Assembly (NCBI GenBank): GCA_963383645.1
Contig: OY726563.1
Location: 35,246,331 to 35,310,330, forward strand
Reading direction: 5' to 3'
Length of the DNA: 64,000 nucleotides
Source: Muscardinus avellanarius
Taxonomy: Eukaryota > Chordata > Mammalia > Rodentia > Gliridae
This document shows positions 9,938-19,430 of this stretch, in pieces; positions within the stretch are counted from its first letter, which is position 1; every line of letters starts with the position of its first letter. The notes beneath the pieces were generated by a model, which searched no databases, had not been told where the DNA came from, and saw only the letters and a list, made by a program, of their open reading frames with translations. A program made the translations under genes and the position numbers.

Positions 9938-9990
9938 GTGGTACTGGGGTTCCTGGAAGCCCTTCAACCTCCGGGCTACACTCCCAGACC

Positions 9991-10055
<65 letters not shown>

Positions 10056-10165
10056 ATTTGGAAACTGGGTCTCTTAAGCCAGTGTGGCTGGCTTCGAACC
10101 AGCGCGATCCTCCTGTCTCCGCCTCCCAAGCGTGGGGATTACAAGCCTGAGCCACCTCGCCAGGC
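9938..10165 (-). mobile_element. young SINE with a TA-repeat linker
   Basis: GGTACTGGGGTTCCTGGAAGCC to GCCACCTCGCCAGGC. The A/T linker between the two halves has grown into a (TA)n tract (9994-10052). Confidence 0.94.
9994..10052. repeat. (TA)n microsatellite inside a SINE
   Basis: About 30 TA units replacing the usual TATTTTTATATTTTTATTT linker of the young SINE; self-complementary and likely unstable. Confidence 0.97.
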
Positions 10166-10190
10166 AACAAAAAAATGTTTTGTTTTTTTT

Positions 10191-10370
10191 GGTGGTACTG
10201 GGGTTCCTGGAAGCCCTTCTACCTCCGGGCTACACTCCCAGACCTATTTTTACATTTTTATTTGGAAACAGGGTCTCTTAAGCCAGTGCGGCTGGCTTCG
10301 AACCTGCGTGACCCTCCTGTCTCCGCCTCCCAAGCGCGGGGATTACGAGCCTGCGCCACCACGCCCGGCG
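10191..10370 (-). mobile_element. young CpG-type SINE, tandem with the previous one
   Basis: GGTACTGGGGTTCCTGGAAGCC to GCGCCACCACGCCCGGC, almost consensus. The outer flanks GTGTTACAACCAA (9912-9924) and GTGTTACCCCAAA (10370-10382) look like one target duplication around both tandem copies. Confidence 0.95.
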
Positions 10371-10551
10371 TGTTACCCCAAATTTACCAGCACACAATGT
10401 TCTTGTCATTAAAGAATTTGCATATTCAAAAGAAGCCCAAAATGACATGTCAATATTACTTTAAGTTAGATTTCTTTGGAACGATATGAATTTTCTCTTG
10501 CCTTTATTTCCTAATGTTAATTACCTTTTTAAATTTTTATTATTTTTTGTG

Positions 10552-10743
10552 TGTGGTACTAGGGATTGAACCCAGGGGCATTCTACCTTTGAGCTACACA
10601 CCTCTCGCCCTGTTTTTCAATTTTTGATTTGGAACAGGATCTCAGTTGCTGAGAGTCTCACTAAATTGCTAAGGCTGGCCTTGAACCTGTGATCCTCCTG
10701 TCTCAGCCTCCCAAGTACTAGGATTATAGGTGTGTACCACTGT
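10552..10743 (-). mobile_element. B1-dID-like SINE
   Basis: GGTACTAGGGATTGAACCCAGG to GGATTATAGGTGTGTACCAC; ordinary older subtype. Confidence 0.93.
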
Positions 10744-10810
10744 GTCTTTCTTAATTACCTCTTTATGTTCTTTGATCATGTGTTGTAATTGATTTTGAAC
10801 CAAAATAACA

Positions 10811-11598
10811 CTCTGTGTCCACCTCCACCTATCCCAACAAAAATTTAATGGAGAGGAATACTCTTTTTTTCTTTACCTTTTGTATGAGGTGGCTGCTCAC
10901 AGCCAAAGAAGTCTTTGTTTTTAAAACTTTCCTCTTGCAGTTCAACCCCTGCAATACAAATAAGAGTCCTTCTGCACACTTATACTTGATGAAAAGGCAG
11001 AGTTTGGCTATCAAAGGAACCTTCCAAGAATAATGCAAATGTCTTTAGCCTTTGATTTTTTTTCTCAGCCAAATTAAATGGTTGACTTTAGCATTTATGA
11101 TCTGTTTAGCCCTGTGCAGAAGTGTTCCTCTTGGATTTGCTTTGATTTGCCACCAAATGCAATTGATTGATTTCTTTGGATCATTGCCTTTTGAACCTCT
11201 CTACCCAGTGCCTCTTGCCTACTCTGATGTTAGAACTCTCGACCTACTTTCAGCATTAGAAGGACAATATCAATGAATAACTACACACACTTTCCCCTAG
11301 CACTTTCTTTTTTCCAATAGACTCTTTGTTTTAGTGGTGATTAGTTATCTAGTATTTCCACTGTAATAGGAATGAATGTATGCAGACTCTCCTACATTCG
11401 GCCTTAAAAAAACAAACAAACAAAAAAAACCCCACTATTCTACCATTCCTAGAGCCTGTCCCAAAGTCAATACATAATTTTACCACACGGGAATGTTATT
11501 TCTGTGCAGAGTCAGACAGCAGCAAATATTTTAGGCTCTAATGGCTACATGAGTTCTTGGTCACTTTTTTGAATTTGTCTTCATTATATTTATTTATT
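10811..11598. other. unique sequence, no recognised feature
   Basis: Short open frames on both strands (10815-11276), none with a family signature or splice context. Includes a small CAAACAAACAAAC run near 11410. Confidence 0.45.
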
Positions 11599-11789
11599 TG
11601 GTACTGAAAAGTGAACTCAGGGGCATTATACCTCCAAGCCACACCAAGCACTTTTGAAACTTTTGAAACAGGGTCTCACTATGTTGCTGATGGTTTTGCT
11701 AAGTTTGAGGCTGGCCTCAAAACTGTGATCCTCTTATCTCAGCCTCTCAAGTACAGGGATGATAGGTGTGTATTGTCTCACCTGGCTTC
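11599..11789 (-). mobile_element. B1-dID-like SINE (old)
   Basis: GGTACTGAAAAGTGAACTCAGG, TTTTGAAACAGGGTCTCACT, then GGTGTGTATTGTCTCACCTGG. Confidence 0.88.
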
Positions 11790-11989
11790 ATTTTTGTATT
11801 TAAAAAATTTAAAACCACCCTTAGGTATAGGCCTAACAAAAATAGTCTGAGTTGGGATTTGGGTTTGGCACATGAACTCCAGCTCACCATCCTGACATAG
11901 ATTAACTGAAGTAAAAATAAGATTTTTATCTTTTCTTTGTTAGTTAACTAATATATAATTTAGCTAACTGGTATTTCCCTTTTTAAACA

Positions 11990-12097
11990 ATAACAACAGC
12001 AAGTACTGTGTGCATGTATGTCACTGTCAACATGATTTACATTATGATGTGAGACTATAATGCACCAATATAAACATATTAAAAATAAATAGTAACA
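11990..12097 (+). mobile_element. truncated L1 3' end
   Basis: GTGTGCATGTATGTCACTG...GAGACTATAATGCACCAATATAAAC followed by an A-rich tail. The CAATGCACCAATAAAAA-type end is shared with the chimeric elements and with 57718-57812. Confidence 0.65.
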
Positions 12098-12617
12098 AAA
12101 AGCATATCTATGGAGTGAGATTGGGCCCCATTTAAATGGCTAATATCATTTATCTCAACACAGCTATTTTTGAGGAGTTGTTGGTATTCTTTTTCAAAAA
12201 GAAAGAAAAAGAAAAGAAATCTTCCAGACAATCTTTCAAGCTTAGGTTTATTTTCTGCACTTACATGAGAGGGTACAGAATGATAACAACACATCAGAAT
12301 GATTACATTTCCTGATGGTACTTTGGGAAAACTACTCGCGACAATTGTAAAAGTGTGTTTGGAGTTTAATTAAAACATGGTCATTGAAAGGGATTAAAAA
12401 TATATTGTTTTTCTGCTTAGCATTGTCCTACTGGTGTGCACAAGTGATTCTTTGCTCTATATTAACCAGTAAGACTTACTGCATAAGTATGCAGATGAAT
12501 ATCAACTGTGGCACTGGAGTTTTACTTAAAATGTTTTTCAATAGGTTGTATAATGGGGCATCTCTATTGATTTTTAGTTTATAATACTTTATTTGATTTT
12601 TTTACTTTCTTTTTGTT
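12098..12617. other. unique sequence, no recognised feature
   Basis: AT-rich; only short chance frames. Confidence 0.45.
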
Positions 12618-12811
12618 GGTACTGGGAATTGAATCCAGGGGCATTCTACCTCTGAGCTATACGCTGGTCCTATTTTATTTTTTATTTTGAAGCAGAATCC
12701 CATTAATTGATGAGGGCCTCACTAAGTTGCCAAGGCTGGCCACAAACCCGCAATCCTCCTATCTCCCCCTCCCAAATATTGGGATTATAGGAGTGCCCAG
12801 CATGCCCAGCT
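12618..12811 (-). mobile_element. B1-dID-like SINE
   Basis: TGGTACTGGGAATTGAATCC to GAGTGCCCAGCATGCCCAGC. Confidence 0.92.
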
Positions 12812-12944
12812 GTATTTGAATTTTTAATGTAAATTTTTATTTATTTAGCAACTGTATTCTGACATAACACAGGCAGGATGCTGAAATTAGCAAACAACCC
12901 TCTCCTCAAAACAAAAACAACCCAATAAAACTTTTCCTGTCTAA

Positions 12945-13562
12945 TGTGTATCAGTATGCTCAAGCTACCACAGCAAAATGCAACAAGGAGGGTGGCTCAA
13001 ATAACCGAATTTTTTTCACAGTTCTAGAGGCTGGAAGTTCAAGATTAAGGTGTTGTCAGGGTCGGTTTTTTGATGAAACCTCTCTTGGCTTGCAGCCCTT
13101 TGCTTCCCTCTGTCCTCCGTACATGATCTTTCTTCTGAGCATGTGGGGTGGGAGGTGGGAGAGACAGAGACAGAGACAGAGAGAGAGATACTGCCTCTTT
13201 TATAAGGACATCAATTCTGTCAGGTTAGGGCCCTACCCTAATGGCCTCATTTAATATTCTTGTCTTTTGTGGCATGGGAAGAGTGAACTCAGGGGTATTG
13301 TACCGCTGAGATACACCCCCAGAACTGTTTTATTTTTATTTAGAAACAGGGTTTTGCTAGAGACCCTGAGAATCTCAGTATTTGCTGAGGCTGTCCTTGA
13401 ACCTACAGTCTTCCTGTGATTCTCAGCCTTCCATCACGCCTGGCTCATTTAATTTTTTTAACCCTCTTTATAGGCTCTATCTCCAAATATAGTCAGACTG
13501 GGGGTTAAGATTTTAACATAGAAAATTTCGGGGAAAGGGAGGATACAGTTCAGTCCATAATG
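12945..13562 (-). mobile_element. MLT1-like MaLR LTR split by a SINE
   Basis: Reversed hallmarks in order: CACAGTTCTAGAGGCTGGAAG, CCTCTCTTGGCTTGCAG, TATAAGGACATCAATTCTGTC, GGCCCTACCCTAATGGCCTC, then after the SINE CTCTATCTCCAAATATAGTC and CAGTTCAGTCCATAATGC. Confidence 0.8.
13269..13445 (-). mobile_element. B1-dID-like SINE (old)
   Basis: GGCATGGGAAGAGTGAACTC to CTTCCATCACGCCTGGC with a shortened B1 half. Nested in the MLT1-like LTR. Confidence 0.85.
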
Positions 13563-13699
13563 CAGTCAAATCAGATATTACAAAATTTATTACTATCTTT
13601 TTATCTTCTTAGATCTCTCACTCAGAATCTGTTTGCCATTCAATTGCAAGAACTTTTTATGTTATTTCCAAGCCCACACATAGTTTATAATAGCAAATT

Positions 13700-13996
13700 A
13701 GGACTTCATAGATGAGAAGAGATACCAGTAGACCAGTCGAAGGGGAGACTGGGAGAAAGTGGGGAGGGGGAAAAGGAGACTTAATGGGGGAAACAGTTCA
13801 TTTAATGCTATGTACACATACAAAGTTATCAATCCCAATCTCAGTAATATGTGTAGGGAGGGAGGAAGTGGGAGCTGGGTGGGATCTGGAGGGAAACACA
13901 CCAAGTGCTTTGTGCATGTGTGTTTCTATCATTCTGAACCACATTATGATCTATAATTATGATACACCTTTAAAATGTATTTAAAAAATAAAAGAG
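13700..13996 (+). mobile_element. L1 3' UTR fragment (older subfamily)
   Basis: Purine-rich GGGGAGACTGGGAGAAAGTGG, then CACACCAAGTGCTTTGTGC, CACATTATGATCTATAATTATG and an A-rich end. Related pieces are at about 38268-38500 and 47592-47850. Confidence 0.65.
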
Positions 13997-14238
13997 AGGA
14001 ACTGCTACTGACTGCAGGCAGGAAGGAACATTGGGTGAGAGATAGCTGGTAAGTGAGGGACAAGAGAAAAATATATAAAAAGAAGATCCAAGCATCAATC
14101 ATCAGCACAATAGTCAGGAGCCACAAAATACACAGGTAAATGGTCCTATTCATTTAGAAAGAACCTGGAGGCATCACTCACTAGAGCTGCCCAATAATAT
14201 ACAAGAAAAGATTCTTTATCTAAGAAAGAAGAGCTGGA

Positions 14239-14439
14239 AGCTGGGTATGTGCACATATCTATAATCCTAGTACTGGGGGAGGCTGAGATCAGAGAATCAC
14301 AGGTTTGAGGACAGCATCAGTAAGTAGTGAGATAAGATTGTCATCAACCTAGAGAGACCCTGTTTCAAAATAAAATAATAGGGTTGGGAGTATAGCTTGG
14401 TGGTAGAATGCCCCTGGGTTCAATCCCCAGTAAAACACA
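14239..14439 (+). mobile_element. B1-dID-like SINE
   Basis: AGCTGGGTATGTGCACATATC to GGTTCAATCCCCAGTAAAAC. Its tail runs into a large purine microsatellite. Confidence 0.9.
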
Positions 14440-14440
14440 C

Positions 14441-14472
14441 GAGAGAGAGAGGGAGGGAGGGAGGGAGGGAGG

Positions 14473-14506
<34 letters not shown>

Positions 14507-14662
14507 AAGAAGAAGAAGGAGGAGGAGGAGGAGGAGGAGGAGGAGGAGGAGGAGGAGGAAGAGGAGGAGAAGGAGAAGAAGGAGAAGAAGAAGAAGAAGA
14601 AGAAGAAGAAGAAGAAGAAGAAGAAGAAGAAGAAGAAGAAGAAGAAGAAGAAGAAGAAGATT
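14441..14662. repeat. compound purine microsatellite (GGGA, GA, GGA, GAA)
   Basis: About 220 bp with hardly any pyrimidine on the plus strand. Blocks run (GGGA)n, (GA)n, (GGA)n, (GAA)n between two plus-strand SINEs. It produces long poly-Lys, poly-Arg, poly-Leu and poly-Ser frames that are not genes. Confidence 0.97.
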
Positions 14663-14686
14663 GAAAGAAAAGAAAAGCAAAAGAGG

Positions 14687-14880
14687 ACCTGGGTATGGTG
14701 GTGTGCACCTGTAATTCCAATAGTTGGGAGGCAGAGACAGGAGGACTGCAGGTTTGAGGATAGCCTTAGCAAGACTCTCATCAACCTAGCAAGACCCTGT
14801 TTCAAAATAAAAACTAAAAATAGGGTTCGGGTATAGCTCAGAGGTAGAATGCCCCTTAGGTTTAATTCGCAGTACACAAA
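14687..14880 (+). mobile_element. B1-dID-like SINE
   Basis: ACCTGGGTATGGTGGTGTGCACC to TTAGGTTTAATTCGCAGTAC plus an A tail. Confidence 0.92.
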
Positions 14881-14958
14881 AAAGGAAAGAATATAACACA
14901 TTTTAGGTAGGATAGTAGGATTGTGGGGCAAACAATTATGATCCTGTTTTTTTTCTTT

Positions 14959-14995
14959 GTGGTACTTGAGATTGAACCCAGAGGCATTATATCTC
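14959..14995 (-). mobile_element. SINE fragment (ID-half end only)
   Basis: GTGGTACTTGAGATTGAACCC to GGCATTATATCTC. It is cut off by the tail side of the chimeric L1 at 15023. Confidence 0.75.
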
Positions 14996-15130
14996 TTTTT
15001 TTTCCAGCTTAGGCAAGCATCATTTTATTTATTTTTTATTTTTATTATTTTTATTTTTTAAATTTTTTCTTGGTGCACTGTATTCATACATCATAGTGGG
15101 ATACAAAAAAACTTTTCATACATGCACACA

Positions 15131-15190
15131 TCACCCAGTCAGCCCCCACTCAATCCCCACCCCATTCCCTCCCCATCCCTCCTTCCCAGG
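15131..15190 (-). other. G-rich tract in the 3' UTR
   Basis: Conserved counterpart of 5509-5563. The sense (minus) strand has repeated GGGG and GGGAGGGA runs. Confidence 0.7.
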
Positions 15191-15394
15191 CTTGGCTTAG
15201 TGGTTGACATCTAGTATGATAGCAATTTATCCAATATTAACAATGATAATCTCACATAACAGTTTCATTTGTCTGATACCAAGATTTTGATGACTTAAAG
15301 ATAACATTTTAATATTTCTTTTTGCTTTCTTTCTTACCAGAGAATATTTTTTTCATTTTTTAGGTGAAACTATCATACATTTATTTATTTACTT

Positions 15395-15775
15395 TCCAGA
15401 AAAAAATCTATCCTAATATGGAATATGGACTCTAGATACCCAAAATAATCTCAAAAAAGAACAAAGCTAGAAGATGTATATTTTCTGATTTCAAACCATA
15501 TAAAGCTACAATAATTGAAACAGTGTAGTACTGTTATAAAGGCAACAGAAGGGTATACAAACTCCCTAAAAAATAAAATATTGTATATCCAAAGACAATG
15601 TAAACATAGTTAATAGTTACTGATAGAATGGGATAAAATATTTCCAAATGCTATATCTGAAGGTATATTAATATTCCAACTAGAAATCCTAAAAATTAAC
15701 AACAATAAAAGCAAACAATACAATTTAGAGATAGGTATAAAACTAACATAAATAATGAATCTCCACAGATAACTA
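15395..15775 (+). pseudogene. decayed inverted L1 ORF2 piece, copy 2
   Basis: Plus-strand ORF2-like text (GATTTCAAACCATATAAAGC, ATGGGATAAAATATTTCC, ATTAACAACAATAAAAGC) shares its junctions with copy 1. It runs opposite to ORF1 and is not functional. Confidence 0.78.
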
Positions 15776-15778
15776 ATC

Positions 15779-16697
15779 TTAGTTGTCTGTTGGATGGAAA
15801 CTCTTGTTTCTCTGGTTCTGGTGTGTGTTACCTATTTCTTCTTTGTAGTTAATCTCTTTGAGTATTTTCTCTAGTGCTGGTTTTGAAGACATAAATTCCT
15901 TCAGTTTCTGTTTGTCATGGAAGCTTCTTATTTCTCCATCTAATTTGATAGAAAGTTTTGCTGGGTAGGAAATTTTTGGCTGGAAGTTGTTTTCTTTCAG
16001 AGTTTGGAATATGTTACTCCAAGCCCTTCTGGCTCTCATGACTCGGTTTGGGAAGTCTGGAGTGATTCTAATTGGTTTGCCTCTGAATGTCACTTGGCCC
16101 TTTGTTTTTGTTGCCTTTAAGATTCTCTGCTTGGCTTCCACATTGGTCATTTCGACAATTATGTGGCGTGGGGATCCTCTTCTTCGATCCTGTCTAAAGG
16201 GACTTCTATAAGTTTCCTGGACCTGTGTATCGACCTCTTGCTCTATGTTTGGAAAATTTCCTGCTATTACTTCCTTGAAGATATTGTTGATCCCTTTGGT
16301 TTCACTTTCTTTTCCCTCCTCTATTCCAATTATTCTTAGGTTAGGTCTCTTAAAATGGGCCCATATTTCTTCAATGTCAGATTCCTGTTGTCGGATTTTT
16401 TTTTTCTAAATTAGAAACTATTCGTTCATTTTTTGAATGATCATCTTCTAAGAGCGAGATTCTATTCTCCATGTGGTCTAATTGGTTGTTTGTACTTTGA
16501 ATTGAGGCCTTTACTTCATTAATTGCATCCTTTATTTCTTTTTGGCTCTCTCTGAATTCTTTTTGAAACACCTCTATTATTTCTACAGTTATTTTCCTGA
16601 TTTGATCTTCTAGAAATCTCTGAATTTCTGTTTTATCGGGTTCTGATGTTGTGGGGTTGTGGGCATTCATTGCTCCATTGTTATTCCTCTTTCCCAT
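15779..16697 (-). pseudogene. L1/HAL1 ORF1p pseudogene, copy 2
   Basis: Starts at the same MGKRNNN ATG (16697) and ends at the same FHPTDN. It spans 919 bp against the expected 918, so a single-base insertion is present, most likely in the T run near 16400, just after LEKK. Downstream of it the RRM and C-terminal frame resumes and reads through the QEVDT position without the stop seen in copy 1. Coiled coil, RRM-type and YPAKLS hallmarks are all visible. The frame breaks in the two copies differ, so each died after insertion. Confidence 0.85.
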
Positions 16698-17319
16698 GAT
16701 TTCGGAAGTTTGTGCCTCTCTGGCTTCTTCCCTTGGGTCTCTATGACTTCACTTAAGGTGCTCTGGATCTCGAGTCTGTGGTATCTCAGACCCCACTACT
16801 CCTTTACTGGGTTGTATCGCAGAGTCTCAGACCCAGGGAGTCAATAGAGGCTGCTTTAGACCATGGGGGGTGCCAGGTTGCACCTTCTCCTATGGTATGA
16901 TATCTCTGCCACCGCCACTCCCCCACTGGGTCAAATCCCTGTGAGTCAGTACTGGGATTTCTTCTCTGGTGCCTGCAATTTGACTCACTGTTGTTGAATA
17001 CGCAGATGGAGCTGTAGTGGACTCGGTGAATTCGCTGCTGCTGCTGCCGGTGGGAATATGTTGCTGTTGCCATGCCCTCGGCCGTGCGGCTGGCGTATTT
17101 CTTCTCTGGTTTTGAGCTCCGCTCTGAGTCCCTGCAGCGTGTGCTGAGCCCAGCTCCTGGGAGCTTTAGATGCTCCCTGTGCCAAAAAATCTGCCGAATC
17201 CCACCGGGCTGTTCCGCAGTGGCTCACCTCGGCTTGCTGCCCGCCCCTCCTCTCTGGAGCCTGGTGGGCTCTTGAGTGCGTTGGTCTGTCTATACCTCTT
17301 TTTGTGTGTGTGTGTGTGT

Positions 17320-17518
17320 GGTACTAGGGGTGTAACCCAAGGGCTTTCTACCTCTTGGCTACACTCCCAGACCTATTTTATATTTTATTTGTAAACAGGG
17401 TCTCATTAAGTTGCTGAGAGCCTCACTAAGTAGCTGAGGCTGGTGTCAAGCCTATGTGATCCTCCTGTCTCAGCATCCCAAGTGTGGGGATTACAAGCAT
17501 GCAGCACCACACCCACTA
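17320..17518 (-). mobile_element. B1-dID-like SINE, intermediate subtype
   Basis: GGTACTAGGGGTGTAACCC, GGGCTTTCTACCTCTTGGC and ACTCCCAGACC belong to the young-type right half. CATTAAGTTGCTGAGAGCC belongs to the old-type middle. Confidence 0.92.
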
Positions 17519-17527
17519 CCTCTAACT

Positions 17528-17656
17528 TTTTTGAAACAGGGTCTTAATAGGTTGCTAAGAGTCTTGCTACATTGCTGATGCTGTCGTTAAACCTATGATG
17601 CTCCTATCTCAGAATCCCAAGTACTGGCACTACAGGTGTGTGCCACCATTTCTGGC
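17528..17656 (-). mobile_element. B1-dID-like SINE, B1 half only
   Basis: TTTGAAACAGGGTCTTAATAGG to GTGTGCCACCATTTCTGGC. The right half is missing. Confidence 0.85.
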
Positions 17657-18039
17657 TGTATTTCATTCAAATGACAAATCCTTAAAGCCCCTGAAAAGGT
17701 CCTGGCCCATCTCTAGGATCTTTTCTTCCTGAGAATCAGGGTTCATGGCCCATCCTCCTAGACCCTGTAAGGTTGCAGCTCTTCCTCTCTCTTTTTCACA
17801 CCTCTGCCCAGAATAATCTGAGTCCTGAAATCTTTTTTCTTTCACTTGTGTTTCTGCAAATGTCTGTTCCTCAATTCAGACACTTTCTGTTCTTTGAAGT
17901 CCTAGAAACCATGAAACTTGAAGACTCAACTTTCAGCCCAGTCCCTCTTCCTACACCTGCCCAAGACAAGCAATTTAAAGCTGACTCTGGGCTTGAGTGG
18001 GAGGGTGAGAAGACGATCCCTGGAAAATAAAGAACAGAT
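17657..18039. other. unique sequence, no recognised feature
   Basis: An 85-codon frame (17773-18030) has no family signature. A MIR follows. Confidence 0.45.
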
Positions 18040-18215
18040 TCCTCACAACAACTGTTGCCTGTGATATTGTTCTCATCTTCATTTCTGGAGTAGGAAACTG
18101 AGACTAAGAGGGGTAAGTTGTCCACAGTCACATAGCCAGGGAGGTGAGTAGGTGGCAGGGCCAGGACTGAAACTCAGTGTTGCCTGCTCCTATGCCCAGT
18201 GTTCCCTTCATGAAT
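18040..18215 (-). mobile_element. MIR SINE
   Basis: GTAGGAAACTGAGACTAAGAGG, AGTTGTCCACAGTCACATAGCC and GGTGGCAGGGCCAGGACTG are the reversed MIR core. Confidence 0.85.
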
Positions 18216-18441
18216 CCTCAGAAGGAAGAGAGGAGCTTCCTAACTAATGAGTTAAATGTTGAAGGGATTTACACTGTGTTAATTTATCTACAAGTCATAG
18301 GTTCTTCTGTCATCATACTTTATGAGGTTTCATATTTTCCATCAGTGAAGCTGGGGCAGGAAAATTACTTTCCTGAGGAACTGTTTTTGTCAGCATTCTC
18401 ATCTCTGTGACTGAAACACTTGACACACAAAATTTGGAGAA

Positions 18442-18687
18442 AGTCGGGCATGGTAATACACACTTGTAATCCCAGTACTTGGGAGGCTGAGACAGGAGGA
18501 TTGCAGGTTTACTGCCAGCCTCAGCAATTTAGTGAGGCCCTCTGAAACTTAGTGAGACCATGTTTTAAAATAAAGAATAAAAAATAGGGCTGGGGGTATA
18601 TTTTAGAGGTAAATGTCCCTGGGTTCAATCCCTACTACTACCAAAAAATAAAACAAAAACAAAAACAAAAACAAAAAACAAAAACAC
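18442..18687 (+). mobile_element. B1-dID-like SINE
   Basis: GTCGGGCATGGTAATACACAC to GGTTCAATCCCTACTACTACC and a CAAAAACAAAAAC tail. Nested in the LTR. Confidence 0.93.
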
Positions 18688-18969
18688 TTGAAGAATTTTA
18701 TTTGCTCACAATTCTGGAGATTTCAGCCCATGTTCTACTGGCTACCAAACTGGAGTTGGGGCTGCAAGTCCTTAGGGCATCATGGAAGGGAGCGTGAGAG
18801 CTTGTGTCAGCTCATGGCAGCACTAGAGAGAGGAGCAGAAAGCTGTGGCAGTCAGCAGGCCTGAGAAAACCCTTCCTTGGCCCCCACGTTCCATCTCAGA
18901 ATGAGTCTGCTTTATCCAGCACATAAGGTTTGTGGGACATTTTATTTATTTATTTATTATTTATTTTTG

Positions 18970-19146
18970 GTGGTACTGGGGTTCCTGGAAACCCTTCTAC
19001 CTCCGGACTACACTCCCAGACCTATTTATATTTTTATTTGGAAACAGGGTCTCTTAAGCCAGCGCGGCTGGCTTCGAACCTGCATGATCCTCCTGTCTCC
19101 ACCTCCCAAGCGCGGGGATTACAATCGTGCGCCACCACGCCTGGCC
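18970..19146 (-). mobile_element. young CpG-type SINE with target duplication
   Basis: GGTACTGGGGTTCCTGGAAACC to GCGCCACCACGCCTGGCC. Target duplication GTTTGTGGGACATTTTA (18928-18944) and GTTTGTGGGATATTTTA (19148-19164). Confidence 0.96.
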
Positions 19147-19223
19147 CGTTTGTGGGATATTTTAAATCCAAGGCAACCAAAGCCAATCACTGGAGAAGTC
19201 AGTGTCAAAACATATAGGCCAGT

Positions 19224-19430
19224 CAGGCCTGGTGGCTTATGCCTATAATCCCAGTACTTGGGAGGCTAAAGCATAGGATCGCAGGTTCAAGCCTAGTCTC
19301 AGAAATTTAGTGTCAGACCCTCAGCAACTTAGACCCTGTTTCAAAATAAAAACTAAACTTATTCAGGGGAGGTATAGCTTGGATGTAGAATGCCCCTGGA
19401 TTCAATCCTCAGTACCAAAACAAAGAAACA
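19224..19430 (+). mobile_element. B1-dID-like SINE
   Basis: GTCAGGCCTGGTGGCTTATGCC to GATTCAATCCTCAGTACC plus an A-rich tail. Confidence 0.92.

Larger units (their letters stand above)
9400..10810 (-). mobile_element. old L1 (L1M-type) fragments, interrupted by three SINEs
   Basis: The AT-rich pieces at 9400-9911, 10383-10551 and 10744-10810 resemble reversed L1M 3' regions (CCTTGATATTAATTCCTCC, AGCTTTCTATGTCAAAGG, TTGATCATGTGTTGTAATTG). Highly diverged, so the assignment is tentative. Confidence 0.4.
15023..17275 (-). mobile_element. HAL1-like chimeric L1 element, copy 2
   Basis: Same minus-strand order as 5412-8405: partial 5' UTR with one monomer, ORF1, inverted old ORF2 piece, unique 3' UTR, GTGCACCAAG end and A-rich tail. 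Flanks differ from copy 1, so this is an independent insertion and not a segmental duplication of the locus. Differences: an internal deletion of about 320 bp (matching copy 1 5918-6241, microhomology GGCA), no SINE in ORF1, loss of about 108 bp of 5' UTR after GGCTTGCTG, and a 5' end truncated after CTCTGGAGCCTGGTG. Confidence 0.78.
18388..19222 (-). mobile_element. rodent MaLR-like LTR split by two SINEs
   Basis: Reversed LTR pattern: CTGTGACTGAAACACTTGAC, AATTTTATTTGCTCACAATTC, CATCATGGAAGGGAGCGTG, AGCCAATCACTGGAG. A short related piece recurs at 21450-21587. Confidence 0.6.

Noticed and set aside
9912..10489. Several overlapping frames of 65-166 codons with Tyr-Ile repeats
   Set aside because: They translate the (TA)n tract and two reversed young SINEs.
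14441..14662. Regularly repeated short units checked as a CRISPR-like array
   Set aside because: There are no spacers, and the context is a eukaryotic genome full of SINEs; it is a microsatellite.
14349..14931. Long frames of poly-Ser, poly-Leu, poly-Phe, poly-Lys and poly-Arg on both strands
   Set aside because: They are translations of the purine microsatellite at 14441-14662 flanked by SINEs; no gene.
5412..17275. Segmental duplication as the explanation for the two chimeric L1 copies
   Set aside because: The sequences outside the A-rich tails and 5' ends do not match, and the 5' ends differ; independent insertion fits better, although a genome search is needed to be certain.
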